Notes: generated by a model not told the origin, from the letters alone. A DNA stretch of 58,656 nt from Mycoplasmoidaceae bacterium (GCA_024427265.1 JAKSVP010000003.1:1-58656); one strand, 5' to 3'. Counted from the stretch's first letter, positions 20,416-31,742 are shown. Program-made: numbers and translations.

Positions 20416-21801
20416 TTAGCTCTTTTTTGGAGATTTTTTTGTTTTCTTAGCAGAAACTTTTTTAGCTCTCTTGTTAAATTGTCTAATATCGTTTCTATTA
20501 GCAACAATAGCTTCAGAAGAAGCAATTCTTTGTTCAGCAGTAACAGGTCCTGTTTCTGCCTTAGAAGCTGCACGTAAGTTTTCGTTAGCTAATCTTTCAG
20601 CTCTCTTAGCTCTTTCTTTTCTTGCAACTTCGTCTTTTCAACATCTTGCAACTTCAGCAGCAACTGCTTCAGCAACGTTTTTGTCTAATGCTGAAGGCAT
20701 AATGTTATCTGGAGTTGGATTTTTAACCATTGAAGCAATTGCTCTAGCAGCAGCGTGTTTCATTTCTTCAGTAATTTGTTTAGCTCTTACTGATAATGCA
20801 CCTTTGAAGATACCAGGGAATGCTTGTAGGTTGTTAATTTGGTTAGGGAAGTCTGAACGTCCTGTACCAACAATGTATGCACCAGCTTGCTTTGCAATAT
20901 CTGGCATAATTTCTGGAGTTGGGTTAGCCATTGCAAAGACAATTGGTTTATCATTCATTAGTTTAATTCAGTCTGGTTTTAATGCACCTGGAACTGAAAC
21001 ACCAACGAAGATATCTGCACCTTTAAGAGCATCAGCTAAAGCACCTTTAACTGCTTTCTTGTTTCCACCCTTAATTGCAGCAGCTACTTGATATTGGTTG
21101 AATTGTCTATCTGATGGATCAACAATTCCAGCACGGTCAACATATATAATGTTGCCCATACCCATATCGTGTAGTAAGTTACCAATAGCCATACCAGCAG
21201 AACCAGCACCATTAATAACTGTTGTACAATCTTCTCATTTCTTACCAACTACACGTAATGCATTTGTTACAGCAGCAGCTACAACAATTGCAGTACCATG
21301 TTGGTCATCATGGAATACTGGAATATCACAGATGTCTTTTAGTCTTCTTTCAACTTCTACACATCTTGGTGCACCAATATCTTCTAGGTTGATACCACCA
21401 AATGAACCAGAAATAAGATAGATTGTTCTTACTAATTCATCTACGTTCTTACTTCTAATACAGATTGGTACTGCATCAACACCACCAAATGTTTTAAATA
21501 GAGCACATTTACCTTCCATAACTGGCATACCAGCTTCTGGACCAATGTCTCCTAATCCTAATACTGCTGTACCATCAGTAATAACAGCAATAGTGTTATT
21601 TCTTGCTGTTAAGTCTCAAGACTTTTGATAATCCTTATGGATTTCAATACATGGTTGAGCAACACCTGGAGTATACATTAAAGACAAATCATTTTTATCT
21701 TTAATTGCATACTTAACATTAGTTGAAATTTTTCCTTTTAACTTATAGTGTAAGTCTAATGACGCCTTAGCAATTGGGGTCATAGTAGTTTTAATTGCCA
21801 T
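20416..21801 (-). CDS. mae: Malic enzyme (NAD(P)-dependent) with charged C-terminal tail
   Basis: 461-residue oxidative decarboxylase (malate + NAD(P)+ to pyruvate + CO2 + NAD(P)H). Motifs: [44 protein letters not shown] (metal/catalytic block), NGAGSAG (dinucleotide fold) and [13 protein letters not shown]. The core matches short bacterial malic enzymes; ~65 extra C-terminal residues are Lys/Arg/Ala-rich, ending [15 protein letters not shown]. Last gene of an operon with the permease (16 nt gap) and the aspartase/fumarase-like lyase. NAD versus NADP preference cannot be read safely. Confidence 0.93.
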
Positions 21802-21817
21802 AAATAATCCTTTCTAA

Positions 21818-23437
21818 TTATTTAGCACCTTTAATGCTTACTGATCTTTTAGCTTTTTGTCAAAGCAATGGTTGTGCATAGTTCTTATCAGTTAACTTAA
21901 TTAATAAGTCATTTAAGAATGGATAACCAATAAAGAAGATTGCAGCAGATCAGAAGACACATGCAGCTTGTCAGTTGTTTAATTCAAAGCCAGATTTAAC
22001 CATTGCAAATCCAAATGAGTTTGCATTTGTTAATTCTGGGCCCATAGCTACTTGTGTACTAAATTGATAGAACACACAGTAACCGAAAGCAAAGAAGCAA
22101 CCAATGACTGCAATTATTCCAAATGGAATAAAGTAACCTACTTTATGTACTTGGTTCTTATTTGTAATACGGTTAATTAATCCACCAAGGACTGTCATAC
22201 CGTAAATACCAAAGTAGAACAATACTGCTAATGTACTAAATCCATCATAGATGTGGCTAGTATCTAGAATACAAGATGGTATAGCCACAGCAAAGAAGAT
22301 TAAGCAGATGAATATTGAATAGATTGCAAATCCACCTAAGTTATCATGACCATTTCCAAGCTTGCTAGCTCATTTGTGGCCAAAGACAACTTTGTCATCA
22401 ACTAAAGCTTGAGTTGCTCTAGTTCCTGCCATTGAATATGAGTTAATTACACCTAGTGTAGCAATTGTGATTGATACTGATAGAATGCAAACACAAAGAA
22501 TGTATGCTCAATCACATTTAGCATAATCAACAAGTGCCATGTGTAATAATTCATATGGGTTTCCTGTACCCATAGTAATGCAACCAATAGTAATTAATAA
22601 TTGGAAGATGGCTGCAATTATCATAGATACAATAATTGATAGTGGAACGTTCTTTTCTGGATTTTCTACATTCTTTTGAACGTTACCAATAATTAAGAAT
22701 GAATCGAATGCAAATAGAATTGCAGGAATAGATCTAAATACTCCACCTATTTCAAAGCCACCATTTGATGCTGTCTCTGAAGCAAATGTAATATTAGATA
22801 CATCTTTTGTTCATAGTCCACCACCTGTTAATATTCCAACAATGATACCAATTAAGATAATCATTAAGATTGGAACAAACTTAACAAATGTTGCACCTTT
22901 AGATACAATACCACCAAACTTGTTTGAGAAGAAGTTTGCTAGCATGAAGATGGCAATTAAAGCAATTGCCATAGACATAACTATAAGTGTTGTATATCTA
23001 TCATCCGTTCCTAATAAACTTGCATGGAACTTATTTTGTCCAAGTGCAGCATAATAGATTTGGAAAATAGATACCGCAGCAAATGTTGACATTGCAACGA
23101 ACTTTGCTGGGTAGTAGAATGTGGATTGCGTTAAGCTTACATGTCTACCGAAATTGTAACCAACCATCTTTTCAGATCAGCCAGCTAAACCAGCATTAGG
23201 GTTTCTTAAACCCTTTACTGTAACAATTTCAGCAAAACTAAATGCTGTGAATAAAGCAATAACAATTGCTAGAATTCAGCTGATTAAGACACCAATAGCA
23301 TCGTTGTTGTTATTTGCAAAAACGGAACCGTTCTTAAAAAATACACCAACACCAACTACGGTGGCAATAATTAAGCTTATTGAACCAACTAGACCAATTT
23401 TACCTGCAGTTTTTTGTGAAACTGAAGTTTTTGCCAT
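21818..23437 (-). CDS. APC-family amino-acid permease
   Basis: 539-residue integral membrane transporter with ~12-14 membrane segments. The N-terminus has the APC signature GLVGSISLIIATVVGVGVFF, the Gly-rich unwound helix 1 that binds substrate; further on are PAILFAFDSFLIIGN and NPEKNVPLSI, both typical of APC carriers. Sandwiched between the lyase (17 nt) and malic enzyme (16 nt) genes, so it probably brings in the amino acid fed to that pathway, for example aspartate (inference). Several TGA-Trp codons. Confidence 0.85.
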
Positions 23438-23454
23438 AGTTTTATCTTTCTATA

Positions 23455-24888
23455 TTAGTTGTGGCACATCTTAGCAGGAACAACGTATTTGTCGTAATCC
23501 TTTTCAGAGATGTAACCTAATTTGTGAGCAGCTTCCTTTAATGTTAAACCATTACGTTGAGCATATAAAGCAATTTCTGCTGATTTGTGGTAACCAATAA
23601 CATCCTTTAAAGCTGTTACTAACATTAATGAGTTATCAACGTAGTATTTCATCTTTTTAGGGTTAACTGTAATACCAGCACAACAATTCTTGTTGAATGA
23701 GTCGATGTAGTTTGCAAATCTGTTTACAGAGTCTGCAAAGTTAGCAAATTGAATTGTACCAAATGTGTTCAATTCAAAGTTAGCACCACCACCTAGTCAT
23801 GCAACAACAATGTCACGACCTACAACGTCAACGCACATCATAGACATACCTTCACATTGTGTAGGGTTTACTTTACCAGGCATAATTGATGATCCTGGTT
23901 CGTTTTGAGGAATGTTAATTTCTCCAAAACCTGATCTTGGACCAGAAGCTAAGAATCTTACGTCCATAGAAATCTTGTATAAGTTCATAGCTAATGCTTT
24001 GATTGCACCATGAACGAAGATTAATGCATCTTTAGATCATGTTGAATAGAATAAGTTTGGAACTACTTTAAATTGTTTAGCTACACTAAAGTGTTTGTTG
24101 TTCTTTAATACTTTGTTTAAAGCATCACAACAGTATTTAGCATAACCTTTCTTTAATGGACAAGTAGATCCTGTACCAACAGCAGTTGCACCCATTGTAC
24201 ATACATATAATGAGTCAAGTGCTTTAACGATCATATCTCTACCATTTTCACAAGCAAATCTTCATCCAGATACTTCTTGACCAAATGTAATAGGTACAGC
24301 ATCTTGAATGTGAGTTCTACCTAATTTAACTAGATTAGCATGTTCCTTTTCTAGTTTCTTGTAAGTAGCAATTAATCTATCAAGAGCTGGTAGTAATTTG
24401 TTTTCTACCATGTAGATAGCACATAGGTTTGCTGAAGTTGGGTAAGCATCGTTAGTAGATTGAGACATGTTAGCATGATCGTTTTCATGAACATATCCTG
24501 GTTTACCAGCAATCTTACTTGCTCTACGAGCGATAACTTCGTTAACGTTCATATTTGTTTGAGTACCAGCACCTGCTTGGTAAGAGTTAGTTGGGAAGTG
24601 TTTGTCTAACTTTCCAGCCATAATTTCTTCACAAGCTTGTCTGATTAATCTTGCACGGTTGTGGTCTAATTTACCACATTTTTCGTTTGCTGTAGCAGCA
24701 GCGTGCTTTACAGCACCAAAAGCATGAATTAAATCTAAGCTAACGATTTGGTCAGCAATTTGGAAGTTCTTCATACTTCTTTGAGTTTGAGCACCTCAGT
24801 AAGCTCAGTTAGGAACTAACATTTCGCCTAATGAGTCATGTTCAACTCTATAGCCAGCTTTCACTGACGTTTTGTTTGTTTTTTTCAT
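23455..24888 (-). CDS. Aspartase/fumarase-family lyase
   Basis: 477-residue class II lyase of the fumarase/aspartase superfamily, about 21 residues longer than the fumC in this window. Motifs: [51 protein letters not shown] and [15 protein letters not shown]. The YQAGAGT and STNDAYPT blocks match aspartate ammonia-lyase, while the C-terminal half ([21 protein letters not shown]) is fumarase-like. With a separate FumC present and an amino-acid permease downstream, aspartase (aspartate to fumarate + NH3) is my preferred call; a second fumarase is the alternative. First gene of the operon. Confidence 0.8.
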
Positions 24889-24930
24889 TTTAAATCTCCT
24901 AATTAAATTATATGTTAGATTTGGTTTTTT

Positions 24931-24953
24931 TATATTTAATGTAATTAAATATA
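24931..24953. repeat. Inverted repeat upstream of lyase operon
   Basis: Perfect 10-bp inverted repeat TATATTTAAT-GTA-ATTAAATATA between the membrane-protein terminator and the lyase promoter (minus-strand TATAAT near 24907-24912). No T-run follows it on the minus strand, so an operator is possible. Confidence 0.45.
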
Positions 24954-24956
24954 AAT

Positions 24957-24982
24957 AAAAAAGAGGTTCCCCCTCATTTTTT
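24957..24982 (-). terminator. Terminator after 4-TM membrane protein
   Basis: GAGG / CCTC hairpin with A/T-run flanks immediately after the stop at 24991. Confidence 0.65.
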
Positions 24983-24990
24983 ATAAATTC

Positions 24991-25500
24991 TTATATGTGG
25001 TTAAGTGTTTTACCAATAACGACTATCGGTATTCAATATATAACTGGAAAGAATCCCGAAATAACCAAGAAAATGAATCCTGTCAATGCAAAAACATTAC
25101 CATTCTTAAGTACCATTAAAATAAGAATGACACGCAAAACAATAGTGGCTATTGCAATTACCATCTTGATAATAAATCAAACTAATAATCTTGCTTTTAA
25201 CACTCCCATATTAATTTTGCCCATACTTTTTATTTGACAAAGAAGATAGAAAAATGTTGCAAAAATAATGGTTTCAATTATTACACAAAGTGCAGTTAGT
25301 CCAGTTGGAACAGATGCAAGAATTATAAACCTGCTAGCAGGAAAAGATTCTTGCCCATATTGTCAACCCAAAAAAATTGTTAAGGCAAAAGCTGGAAAAC
25401 AAGTAATAAGTCCTAGAATTCAGTTTGATTGGTATCAACCATTATGTCTTTTAGAAAATATTTGATCCCTAGTAGGTTTGCTTTTTTTATATAGTCCCAT
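24991..25500 (-). CDS. Four-helix membrane protein, unknown
   Basis: 169-residue protein with four predicted membrane segments (GLITCFPAFALTIFLGW; TALCVIIETIIFATFFYLL; IKMVIAIATIVLRVILILMV; ALTGFIFLVISGFFPVIYW) and a basic N-terminus (YKKSKPTRDQIFSKRHNGW). Six Trp, most from TGA. It has its own AT-rich promoter region and terminator, and sits between the lyase operon and coaE. I do not recognise a family. Confidence 0.7.
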
Positions 25501-25586
25501 AATAACTCCTTTTTGAAATTATATATATATATATAAAATGCATTATTTTTCAAAATTAGCATTATTTTTATTCATATAATCAAGGT

Positions 25587-26210
25587 ATGAAAATCTGTAT
25601 AACAGGTAAACCTTGTAGTGGCAAAACAACTGCAATGGAATACATTAAAGAAGCAGGATATCACACATTCGTTGCAGACGAATATGTTCATTCTATATAT
25701 AAGGTAAACAAACCTGGATACAATGCTATCAAGAAAGCTTTTGGATCTAAATACATTACTAATAAGGAAGTAAATCGTAAAGCTTTAGGTGCTTTAGTAT
25801 TTAAAGATAAAAAAGCTTTAACTAAATTAAATAAAATAATGAATCCTCTAATTGCTAAAGCAATTAAGCAATTAGATAATAAAAAACTATGATTCATAGA
25901 ATTAGCAACATATATCTTTTATCCTCAAGATTTTGCTAATTTATTTGATCAAGTTTTGTTAGTTTTCACTAACAAAGTTTGAAAAAAAGAATTTCAAAAT
26001 AAAAAATTTAACTACTTAAAAAAGATTCCCACATTCTTTGTGGATAACTCTAAAAAATCAAAGTCTTCTATATTTAATATAGATAATAGGGTATCTGCAT
26101 CACCCCTTATCAATGTGGATATCTTTGTAGAAAACTCAGCAAATAAAAAGATTTTGAAAAATAATATTTTAAAAATTTGCAAATCTCTTAGTCAACATAA
26201 TATAAAGTAG
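25587..26210 (+). CDS. coaE: Dephospho-CoA kinase
   Basis: Last step of CoA synthesis. 207 residues. P-loop TGKPCSGKTTA at the N-terminus, then the characteristic VADEYVHSIY and NRKALGALVFKDKKAL, which match the Dx(D/E) and NR..LG..VF blocks of CoaE. The start follows a TATAAT by ~10 nt, so the leader is minimal. It precedes the helicase-loader genes dnaB-dnaI by 66 nt with a fresh ribosome site there. Confidence 0.88.
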
Positions 26211-26276
26211 TTACATTAAAAATTTAATTACTTAAATTTATTAACTTATTACCTAAGAAAGGATATAGAGATTTAC

Positions 26277-27410
26277 ATGTTTAACAATTTTTTCTTTACA
26301 GTTAAAAAAGTAAACGAATTCAAGCTAAACATTAATGCTTTATATGATCTATATTTACCTGTAGTTGGTCAAACTGCTACTAGTTTTTATGTAATCCTTT
26401 CTAATTATGTAGAAAGCAACAAGAATGAAAGCTTAACTTTTAATTCTTGTGCTATCTGTAAGCAATTAAATGTAAGTAACGAGGAACTAACCATAGCTAA
26501 AGATAAACTAGAAGCTATTGGTTTACTATCCACCTTCATCTCTACTAACAATAAAAAGGATAATATCCTTATATTAGTAGTTAAACCAGCATTAGCTTAC
26601 CAAGACTTTATTGCTAACCCTAAGCTTAAAACATTGTTAATTAATGCTATTGGTACATCTAACTATGAATATCTAGAATTCAAGAATGCACCATCTAGTC
26701 AATTAGAAGAGGCAATTGAAATAACTAGAAGCTTTGATCAAGTCTTTAATGGCAATGAATTAAAGAATGTTCATATTCTTGATTTTGAGAAACTATATCA
26801 AAACATTCAAAAGACAACATCTTTACCATTAGTTATTGATGACAATTGCAAAAACATTATTCAAGATGTTTATGCTAAATATCAAATCTCATTAAAAGAT
26901 ATTGAATTTGTTATCTATGATTCTATTAATGATATGGACGGCTTTAACAAAGTTAATGCCAACCTATTAATCCAAAACTTTAATAGATTAATTAATAAGC
27001 AAGTAACTGCTCCAGTTCAATCTGTTAACCGTGACTTTAGATTATTTACTACAGGTTTAGATAAGGAAATGGAAGATAAGATCTATTTAGATTACAAAAT
27101 GTGTAATGCTGAACTATATTTATCTATCATCTTTAAAAAACCTCTAAACTCTGAAGAAAAACAATTAATTCATATCTTAAGAACTAAATTCCATCTTATA
27201 GATGAACTAATTAATGTTTTGGTTGACTTTAGCTTAAACAAAACAAATGGTAAGCTAAATAAAAAATACATTACTAAAGCAGCACATACAGTAAATGGTT
27301 TAGGTTTAATTGATGCTAAACAAGTAGTTAGCCACTTAAAAAATGCTAACAAAGAAGTTAAAGTAAGTGTTGAAGATAAAGTAGATCAATACTTCAACAA
27401 GGGATTCTAG
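26277..27410 (+). CDS. dnaB: Replication initiation/helicase-loading protein DnaB (Firmicutes type)
   Basis: 377-residue primosomal protein related to B. subtilis DnaB/DnaD. The N-terminal winged-helix block reads LNINALYDLYLPVVGQTATSF, diagnostic for the family. The C-terminal DnaB/DnaD-type domain includes AAHTVNGLGLIDAKQVVSHL. Not the replicative helicase. It is 3 nt upstream of dnaI, the conserved dnaB-dnaI pair that loads the helicase at the origin. No TGA codons within it, unlike its neighbours. Confidence 0.85.
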   Translation: MFNNFFFTVKKVNEFKLNINALYDLYLPVVGQTATSFYVILSNYVESNKNESLTFNSCAICKQLNVSNEELTIAKDKLEAIGLLSTFISTNNKKDNILILVVKPALAYQDFIANPKLKTLLINAIGTSNYEYLEFKNAPSSQLEEAIEITRSFDQVFNGNELKNVHILDFEKLYQNIQKTTSLPLVIDDNCKNIIQDVYAKYQISLKDIEFVIYDSINDMDGFNKVNANLLIQNFNRLINKQVTAPVQSVNRDFRLFTTGLDKEMEDKIYLDYKMCNAELYLSIIFKKPLNSEEKQLIHILRTKFHLIDELINVLVDFSLNKTNGKLNKKYITKAAHTVNGLGLIDAKQVVSHLKNANKEVKVSVEDKVDQYFNKGF

Positions 27411-27413
27411 TTT

Positions 27414-28304
27414 ATGACTAAAAAACAAACTAAAGATATATTTGAAGAATATAAACCCTTCAAGGCTTTAAAACTAACAGCAGAAGAAAAGACACAATAT
27501 AAAGATGTAGCAATGCAAATTTATATAAATGAAGCTGCTTGTGCTGCTTTACCAGCAGAAAAATGTACTTCTGGTTCATTCTTACATATGTGTCTTGTTC
27601 GTGATGAAGATACAGGTAAAATTGTTCTTAAGACAAAGTCTTGCCCTAAGAAAAAATTACAAGACAACTATTTAATTAGACAATTTAGCGATAACAAATT
27701 AGGTTTATCTTTAACTAACAATAAACAAGATTATCCAATAGTTGATGTTAGAGAAGAAAAACTAAATCAAATCCTAACAGACTCTATTAAAGAAAACAAG
27801 ATTATTGGTTTCTGTTTACAAGGAACTGTAGGTGTAGGTAAAACCTACAAGATCATTAGTTATTGTAATGATATGATCTTAAAGAACAATAGATCAGTTG
27901 CTTACTTATTCTTACCAGAAGCAGTAAGACAAATGAAAGATAACTTCTCTGGAGATAACTTATTAAACAAGAGAATTATCGATAATTGTTGTACTGCTGA
28001 TATTCTTGTCTTAGATGACTTTGGTGCAGAATATACTAATGCATGATTCTATCTAAATGTTATGTTAGTAATACTAAACTATCGTTGTGAACAAGAAAAA
28101 CCAGTTATTGTTATTTCTAACTTAAAGATGAACAAGTTAATTCAAATGTTAAAAAAGAATCTAACAACTAAAGATGGTTCTTTAGATGCCGAAACTAAGG
28201 ATATCATGATTGCACGATTAATTGATCGTTTGGCAATGTTAGTTGACAATACTGAAATTAGCTATGAAGGTCCAAGCAAACGACTAAAGAAAAAAGCCCA
28301 ATAG
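27414..28304 (+). CDS. dnaI: Helicase loader DnaI (AAA+ ATPase)
   Basis: 296-residue AAA+ loader. Walker A GTVGVGKTYK near residue 140, Walker B ILVLDDFGAE; the N-terminal ~100 residues with Cys-containing segments (FLHMCLVRDED) correspond to the helicase-interaction domain. One Trp from TGA splits it in standard code. Translation begins 3 nt after the dnaB stop. Ends at a strong terminator facing the large nucleotidase gene. Confidence 0.88.
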
Positions 28305-28312
28305 GGCTTTTT
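28291..28312. terminator. Bidirectional terminator dnaI / nucleotidase 1
   Basis: AAAAAGCCC / GGGCTTTTT stem with AATA loop between convergent genes. Confidence 0.85.
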
Positions 28313-28322
28313 ATATTAAACA

Positions 28323-31031
28323 TTAAGAGTAAATTACTAAATCTTGGTATGTGTCTTTTGGCAAATCAAATGTTATAGATGGCAATTTTTGACTAGTTAA
28401 ATTACAGAATTCAATCAACAAATCTCTTGTAATATCAACTTTATGATGGATGTTATACAATTTTGGGTGTTCTGCAGCATTATATTCAAAGTATTGCTTA
28501 AACATTGTTGCTTGAGCATTACCACCTTCAAATAAGAAACTATTAATAACACATGGAATATATGCATTTTGTTTTATCCATTCAGATGCAGGAATTCAAC
28601 ACGATGCATCATCTGGGTCGTATAAACCGCTTGGGTCAAATTCGTCTGGTGCTTTATAGATTCAAATTTTTGGAATGGCTGTATATTTATTAGCCAACTC
28701 TGTGTCAGCTGGTGCTTCATATTTTAATTTATATGTTCGACCAATAGCAATATCAGAGGCATCAGATGTCTCATCACATTTTTCTACTTCAAATTTAAAT
28801 CCATATCATTGAAGCGGTCCGCAAAGATAATTGCATTTTCTCATTTCATCATCTTTATACTCAACTGTTTCATATTGATCAATACATTCAATTGGTTCTA
28901 AAGGAGTACCTTTAAGGCATGCATCATCCATATCAATTTTTTCAAGGTCGTTTCTTGGGCAAGTACTTATATTAAAATATTCGTTGTTCATATCATAATG
29001 GAAAACATCGTCTCTTTCAAGACCAGCTAATAAATAATTGATAATATTAGCTAATTGTCATACTGATAAGTATCCAAGAGTAATCGAATTTTCATATCCT
29101 TGAATTGTAAATAAGTCTTTCAATGTGACTTCTTTTCTTGCAGCACCAGTTGGTCCGGGAATTTCACCGCCTAATGAGTCGAAATTAATAAATGAAATTG
29201 ATGGGAACTTTAAATTTGATTCTATTCCTTCAATCTCTTCTTGATATTTACTACTAAACCCAATTAACTGTGCTAAGTTAATTCATGCTCCTAAATCGTC
29301 TTCATATGTATCAACGGTTTGTCCACTTTTTATAATATGTGGTCTAAAATATTTGTGGCCTATTGATGCATTGGGGTCGTGATATACTTGATAATGACAT
29401 CCGTACTTTGTTTCAGCAATTTTGTGATCTAATACGTCAGCTACTTCATTTCTTTGTGTGTCGTATGCATCAATAACCTCTACAGTGGTAGCATTTCTAG
29501 GGTTGGCTCTAATTTTTAATAATTGTTCTTTTGCTTTTTGTTCATCCCCTGTTTCTGAACCCTCAATTGTAATGGTTTTTGTTTCCATACTAATTGATTT
29601 TAATCTTTGACCTGCAGGCTTAGAATTATCAAATGTTAGTGTTGTATCAACATATTGTTGTCCTGAGTTTTTACCTTGACCTATTCATAAATCTTTACCA
29701 AAGTGATTTTTTACTGTGCCCATTACATCTTTGTGCGAGTGACCAGCAATAATACCATCTACCCAATTAACATCGATCTCTTTTGCTAGGTCAGCTGCTG
29801 GACCTGTTATTTCATGTCTTGTACCATCTTTGTCAATTTTTTGATCGCATTCAAGGTGTGTTAATAATAAGAAGCAGTCAATTTTATTAAATCAATCTGG
29901 TCCTAATTCCTTTTGACAAAGATATGCAGAATAAGATACTGCTGAGTTGTAATCAATGAAAGAGTAATGATTAACAACATCTTTGTTTCCATCTGTTATT
30001 GTCGCCTGTGTTGTTAAACCGAATAAACATATTAAGTGTCCGTCCATATTTACTAACTTGTATGGATCAGCCCATTTAACACGTGTGTTGTTTCAAATAT
30101 TAAAATAATAATCAAATTGAGGATCATTAGGATCTGTTACTCAAGGTATATCAGAATAGAATGGAACAGATAGGATATTACTTGCAACATAATATTTTCC
30201 GTTTGTTTTATCTGTTCTTCCTCAACCGTCATATACTTCACCAGCTAATTGATCATTTCCTCAGTCAAACTCATGGTTTCCAACTGCAGAATATTGAACA
30301 CCTAAACTCTTTTCAACCGGGAATAGGGATTTACCATGCATTGCTGTTGAGAATGCATCTCCAGTTGCATTATCTCCAGCAGATAAAACAATAGATCCAG
30401 GATAATCTCTAAGTGTTTCACCCATTTGGTCAGCTATTCTAATTAACCCAGGGTTGTGTCGAGACACACCAGAAATAACATCATCACCATAGCCTGGTGC
30501 AGCACCATGTAAATCGTTAATATCTAAAATGTGAAGGACTTCTTCACCTTCTGGTCTATCTTCATATTTAGAAAAAACTTTTAAGTTCTTCAAAATACGG
30601 ATTTCTTTCTTGCCACTCTTTCCAGTATATTCAAGGAATATATTGAAATCAGCGCTCATGTCAATACCATAGAAGTTTCTATATCCAACGCTAAAAGTAA
30701 AGAAATTATGATCAACTTCGTATTCAGCACTACTAACACCAATACCTAGGTTGTCTCATGGTTCAACCAATCTAACATCAATGCTGGTTGGTAATTTACT
30801 AATAGTAACTAATACCTTACCATCTTTTGGTTGTTCACCAAGTAAAACACCAAAAGTCGCAGCACCTAATTCAGTATTCATCCTAGCTTCAGTTGTAGTA
30901 AGATGAATATCTTCTGGAATATCAGGTGTTGGTCCTTCTGGATCATTACAAGCTACTAAACCAGCAACCATTACGATTGGTGTTGGTAAAGCTAGTGCTC
31001 CAGCAAGTAGTCATTTTGAAACTTTTTTCAT
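28323..31031 (-). CDS. 5'-nucleotidase-family surface lipoprotein 1
   Basis: 902-residue lipoprotein (signal MKKVSKWLLAGALALPTPIV, lipobox LVAC). After an extra ~180-residue N-terminal region comes a calcineurin-like metallophosphoesterase of the UshA/5'-nucleotidase family: DINDLHGAAPGYG, LSAGDNATGDAF, VGNHEFDWG, LLLTHLECD and IAGHSHKD give the full set of metal-site motifs. The C-terminal half corresponds to the substrate-specificity domain but is long and divergent. It would release nucleosides from extracellular nucleotides for uptake (family knowledge). A tiny ORF and hairpin precede it. Paralogous to the gene at 31769-33988. Confidence 0.87.
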
Positions 31032-31053
31032 AATTTGCTCCTTTTAACAAAAA

Positions 31054-31077
31054 ATTCCCCGCAATATCGCAGAGAAT
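31054..31077 (-). promoter_or_regulatory. Terminator-like leader hairpin before nucleotidase 1
   Basis: On the minus strand ATTCTCTGC-GATATT-GCGGGGAAT forms a 9-bp stem (some G-U pairs) followed by TTTTTTG and then the AAGGAG ribosome site and ATG. Placed like an attenuator. The same arrangement recurs before nucleotidase 2. Confidence 0.65.
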
Positions 31078-31181
31078 TAGTGTTGTTTTATAAGATTATC
31101 AGCGTAAGAAAATGGTGCTTGTCCACTTATTGCATTTGGTCTATTTTTAACATTAAAGTTAACTTGAACCTTCATAATCAT
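31077..31181 (-). CDS. Candidate leader peptide upstream of nucleotidase 1
   Basis: 34-codon ORF (MIMKVQVNFNVKNRPNAI..., ending DNLIKQH). Its ATG sits about 7 nt after a minus-strand TATAAT at 31188-31193, so it would be translated from a leaderless mRNA. Its stop codon abuts the base of the terminator-like hairpin. No homology recognised. Treated as a possible regulatory leader ORF rather than a functional protein. Confidence 0.4.
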   Translation of the reverse strand: MIMKVQVNFNVKNRPNAISGQAPFSYADNLIKQH

Positions 31182-31211
31182 ATCACTATTATATATAAAA
31201 TCATAAATTCT

Positions 31212-31233
31212 AAAAAGATATTTATATCTTTTT
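31212..31233. repeat. Inverted repeat between nucleotidase 1 and dCMP deaminase promoters
   Basis: Perfect AAAAAGATA-TTTA-TATCTTTTT repeat lying between the two divergent -10 boxes (minus-strand 31188-31193; plus-strand 31242-31247). Possible shared operator for two nucleotide-salvage genes. Confidence 0.45.
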
Positions 31234-31256
31234 AATATCTGTATAATAAAGACACT

Positions 31257-31742
31257 ATGAAAACTAAACCGCATGATATTATTTCTTGAGACGAATTCTT
31301 TATGGGATTAGCCTCAATGTCTGCTTTAAGAAGCAAGGATCCATCTAGTCAAGTAGGAGCTTGTATCGCTGCTCCAGACTATAAAGTTGTATCTATTGGA
31401 TATAACGGTATGCCTAGAAATTGTCCAGAAAAAGAATTAACTTGAGACAAAGATGAAGGTACACTAAACAATAAGTACCTTTATGTATGCCATGCTGAAT
31501 TTAATGCAATATTAAATGCATTAGGTGGCAGAGACCTTAAAGGTTGCACAATCTATGTTAATTTGTTCCCTTGCAATGAATGTGCTAAGGCAATCATTCA
31601 AACTGGAATTAAAGAAGTTGTATATGAATCAGACAAGTATGCACATCTAGTGTCAACTAAGGCTGCAAAGAAACTATTTAAATTGGCTGGTGTAAAAACT
31701 AGAAAATATACTGGTAGAACAATCGTTCATACAGTGAAATAA
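31257..31742 (+). CDS. dCMP deaminase (ComEB-like)
   Basis: 161-residue zinc cytidine/deoxycytidylate deaminase (dCMP to dUMP). Zinc and catalytic motifs VCHAEFNAI (HAE) and [11 protein letters not shown] (PCxxC) are intact; the N-terminal [20 protein letters not shown] and SIGYNGMPR are typical of dCMP deaminase. Trp twice from TGA. TATAAT at 31242-31247 puts the start of transcription within 3 nt of the ATG. Works with the surface nucleotidases and thymidylate kinase in pyrimidine salvage (inference). Confidence 0.9.

Noticed and set aside
24995..25237. Plus-strand open frame opposite the four-helix membrane protein
   Set aside because: The minus-strand frame has the coherent membrane segments, a promoter region and a terminator; the plus-strand frame is its complement shadow.
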